NCBI GenBank assembly: GCA_002378745.1
Contig: DFRR01000017.1
Span: 4,168 to 20,533 of the forward strand
Direction: 5' to 3'
Source: Patescibacteria group bacterium UBA3458
GTDB taxonomy: Bacteria; Patescibacteriota; Minisyncoccia; Phycocordibacterales; UBA2100
Length of the DNA: 16,366 nucleotides
Notes under the pieces: model-generated
Told to the model about the DNA's origin: nothing
Database searches by the model: none
What the model saw: the letters and a program-made list of their open reading frames with translations, nothing else
Program-made: the position numbers and the translations under genes
Part shown: positions 14,544 through 16,366 of the stretch, piece by piece
Numbering within the stretch: the first letter of the stretch is position 1
Layout: the number at the start of each line of letters is the position of its first letter

Positions 14544-14637
14544 AATTGATAGTATGCAGTATATAGTAGACCGCTCACTCCTAAAGGAATGAGCGATTTC
14601 GTCGTCACTATCAACTATCCCCTATAAACTATCAACT
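14544..14637. repeat. ACTATCAA repeats in the DUF389-dinB gap
   Basis: ACTATCAACT occurs at 14607-14616 and 14628-14637, exactly 21 bases apart. A diverged inverted copy (plus-strand AATTGATAGT) lies at 14544-14553, inside the dinB promoter region. They occupy most of the 112-base gap and are interrupted by the hairpin at 14572-14595. They may be regulator sites or eroded repeat units. Confidence 0.5.
14572..14595 (-). terminator. Candidate terminator hairpin after the DUF389 gene
   Basis: A 10-bp stem with a 4-base loop; on the minus strand CGCTCATTCC pairs fully with GGAGTGAGCG if one G-U is allowed, while the plus-strand version has one mismatch. That asymmetry favours function in minus-strand RNA. 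There is no U-tract after it. Confidence 0.5.
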
Positions 14638-14642
14638 TTTCA

Positions 14643-15386
14643 TTATACCTCTTCACGAACGAGTTCTTCTTCGAATTGTTTTACTTTTTGAATCTCTTCG
14701 TCAACGCGCTGCTGCTCCCTTTTAATCGTGCTTTCTGCGATGAAACTCTTGTGATGCACGTCCATGAGCGAAAATGTTGCCATTCCTGCAAACACAATAC
14801 CGATAACGTTTATGAGAAACATGACCATGGAACCGGCGATGATTGACGGGTTAAGCATCGCGATGCCAATACCAAAGACCGCAAGCGGTGGAATCAATGC
14901 AACCGCAATTGCAACCCCCGGCAATGTTGAAGAGAGGTTTGGTCGCACGGTTGTGTAGGCAACCGCAAACCCAGATATCACGGCAACGATAAAGAAGAGT
15001 AGCGACGGTTGTGACCGAGCAAGAATGACTTCGTTGATACCACCACTTAGGTTTCCCACTGAAAACAAGAAGGCGCCTGCAATCGCAGCCCCCACAGAGA
15101 AAGCGACTGAATATCCGATAGTGGAAAGCGAACGCAGAATAAGCGGGTGGTGTGACATGGATGTCCCGAGTGAGAGTCCCATAATTGGAGCAAGTAATGG
15201 CGTAAGCAACATGGCACCAATAACGATTGATTCGCTACCTGCAAGCAAACCAAATGTTGCCATGAGCACTGACAAAATGAGCATGAAGAAATAGTCGAAA
15301 TCCGGAGTAGATTTTTCAATGAGTTCTCGTACTGCCCGAGTCTTTTCCTTTTCGTCTATTGCTTGAAAGCGCGAGATAAATGACAT
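14643..15386 (-). CDS. DUF389 integral membrane protein
   Basis: 247 residues with about six membrane helices between residues 30 and 205, matching the DUF389 / TIGR00341-like hydrophobic family: ATFGLLAGSESIVIGAMLLT, PLLAPIMGLSLG, then VAYTTVRPNLSSTLPGVAIA and VALIPPLAVFGIGIAMLN. The last 35 residues form a charged, coiled-coil-like cytoplasmic tail (KREQQRVDEEIQKVKQFEEE). The function of the family is not established. The start at 15386 lies 14 bases after the stop of the surface-protein gene, with no separate promoter visible, so the two are probably cotranscribed. Its stop codon lies in a TATAAT hexamer. Confidence 0.9.
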   Translation of the reverse strand: MSFISRFQAIDEKEKTRAVRELIEKSTPDFDYFFMLILSVLMATFGLLAGSESIVIGAMLLTPLLAPIMGLSLGTSMSHHPLILRSLSTIGYSVAFSVGAAIAGAFLFSVGNLSGGINEVILARSQPSLLFFIVAVISGFAVAYTTVRPNLSSTLPGVAIAVALIPPLAVFGIGIAMLNPSIIAGSMVMFLINVIGIVFAGMATFSLMDVHHKSFIAESTIKREQQRVDEEIQKVKQFEEELVREEV

Positions 15387-15400
15387 ACTACGTTACCGTT

Positions 15401-16366
15401 CTAAAATTCTTGCCATGCTGGCGTCAGAAATACGGTTACTTGCTTCGTAAGCGTACCTAAACCGGCAAAGCCACAGGAAAGTGTGTATGTTGTTTGCCCC
15501 GTAATAGGTAGAGTGGCCTGACTTAAGGTAGACGATATGGTTTCCCACAAGATATTTTGTCCGTTCGTGCCCGTAATACTGCAAGTTTGGATGGTATCAA
15601 GACCACTGATAGACCAACTTAATTGTGCCGATTGACCCGGTACAACCAATGTCGGTTGCGCACTAAAATTAATCGCAGGCGTACCAACGGTACATGAGGG
15701 ACATATGTCTTCGGCAACACCACACGTGCCAGTTACAATGTTCCAGTTTGTAGGGACACCCTCTGAGTCAACCGCCCGCACATTAAATGCATAGTACCCT
15801 CTCGGGAACGTATACTCGACAGTGCGTACACTTCCCGAAGTAACCGAGCCTGAAGCAGGAATGCGTTGGTCAATCACACCATCTTGGTTAGTATCAACTT
15901 CGTAGTAGATAGACTTCCCTGCAGGGTGTGTTGCTTCTATCGTAAACGTGAGTGGGGTATCCGGAATACACTGCCCACTGCTTACGCGAGGTGTGTTTGG
16001 TGGACGATTATCTGAACATGTAAAGGTTTGTGGCTCCGACCATGATGAGAAATTGCCATTCTCGTCTTCTGTGCGAACTTGTGCCGTCATTTCCATTTCT
16101 TCAGTAAATATGTATCCAACATCCTGCGCGGCACCTGAAGCAACATACCCTTGTGCAGGAACGTATTCATCAACGGCGCCGTCAGCATCCCAGTCAATTG
16201 CATAGCGAACACGGTCTCCCTGCGGGTCAGTGCCACTTATGCGTACTGTGTACTGCTCGTTGAGGTAACAAGCGTCCTGGAGTCTGTTCACACTAATGGT
16301 CATGGCAGCATCTTCGGCGCCAGCTCCTCCCCCCTCGCCTTGGTCTGGCGTCTCACATGATGCCGG
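15401..16366 (-). CDS. Surface protein with PKD/Ig-like repeats and Ca-binding-type loops (5' end outside window)
   Basis: The frame is open from the right edge to the TAG at 15401 (321 residues visible). The Met at 16303 is internal, because 21 more codons lie upstream without a stop. Order of parts: a Gly/Glu-rich linker after a Cys-containing segment; two homologous ~90-residue repeats bounded by Cys (YLNEQYTVRISGTDPQGD... and CIPDTPLTFTIEATHPAGK...), each with an acidic DxDxDG-type loop (DWDADGAVDEYVP, DTNQDGVIDQRIP) followed by a V(A/T)SG turn; then a C-terminal Ig-like domain (VVPGQSAQLSWSISGLDTIQTC ... TGQTTYTLSC). Such domains are typical of extracellular adhesins or appendages; the role is inferred. 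No membrane anchor is present at the C-terminus. Confidence 0.88.
   Translation of the reverse strand, partial: PASCETPDQGEGGGAGAEDAAMTISVNRLQDACYLNEQYTVRISGTDPQGDRVRYAIDWDADGAVDEYVPAQGYVASGAAQDVGYIFTEEMEMTAQVRTEDENGNFSSWSEPQTFTCSDNRPPNTPRVSSGQCIPDTPLTFTIEATHPAGKSIYYEVDTNQDGVIDQRIPASGSVTSGSVRTVEYTFPRGYYAFNVRAVDSEGVPTNWNIVTGTCGVAEDICPSCTVGTPAINFSAQPTLVVPGQSAQLSWSISGLDTIQTCSITGTNGQNILWETISSTLSQATLPITGQTTYTLSCGFAGLGTLTKQVTVFLTPAWQEF

Noticed and set aside
14531..14642. LexA (SOS) box before dinB
   Set aside because: Neither CTGT-N8-ACAG nor the GAAC-N4-GTTC type is found. The repeats present have a different sequence.
1..16366. UGA read as glycine (genetic code 25)
   Set aside because: No gene frame contains an in-frame TGA; glycine is encoded by ordinary GGN codons throughout and all proteins are full length with the standard code.
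1..16366. CRISPR arrays, insertion sequences, tRNA genes, prophage
   Set aside because: No regular direct-repeat array, transposase motif, cloverleaf or phage structural gene was seen on either strand.

Overview
The window looks like a piece of a small, densely coded genome from the Candidate Phyla Radiation (Patescibacteria), most likely a Parcubacteria-type organism. This is an inference from gene content and style: a DUF4105 protein, an orphan family-5 solute-binding protein next to secG and an RNase J with a basic extension, a coiled-coil secreted protein with a transglycosylase-like start, Cys-paired PKD/Ig-like surface repeats, DNA glycosylases with degraded iron-sulfur sites, gaps of mostly 5-150 bases, and few Shine-Dalgarno sites. 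The standard code fits. No stretch over 300 bases lacks a gene; the longest gap is about 150 bases (groES-secG). No tRNA, rRNA, CRISPR array, insertion sequence or phage gene was seen.

Layout. 1-2249 (minus strand): the 5' part of a secreted coiled-coil protein that runs off the left edge, ribosomal protein bL25, and a secreted peptidoglycan-binding-like protein. 2265-3116 (plus): a membrane-anchored DUF4105 protein, divergent from the previous gene and convergent with groEL; a strong hairpin separates it from groEL. 3179-5120 (minus): groES-groEL. 5270-10476 (plus): secG, a membrane-anchored oligopeptide-type binding protein, RNase J and an MFS transporter. 10469-14530 (minus): dinB, nth, a HAD phosphatase, an SGNH hydrolase and a MutY-like glycosylase, a compact run with three DNA-repair genes. 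14643-16366 (minus): a DUF389 membrane protein and the 3' part of a large surface protein with repeated domains that runs off the right edge.

Expression. Several genes have a -10 hexamer (TATACT, TATAGT, TATAAT or TACAAT, often with an upstream TG) 7-8 bases before the ATG. Transcription would then begin at or next to the start codon, giving leaderless mRNAs. In two cases (RNase J to MFS, dinB to nth) the stop codon of one gene lies inside the -10 box of the next. All 16 visible stop codons are TAA or TAG; none is TGA.

The most unusual content is in the repair cluster. The MutY-like enzyme has Glu where the family has its catalytic Asp, has no iron-sulfur cysteines, and carries a short winged-helix-like tail in place of the 8-oxoguanine-reading domain. 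The neighbouring Nth keeps only two of its four cluster cysteines. I did not find a clearly new multi-gene defence or metabolic system.
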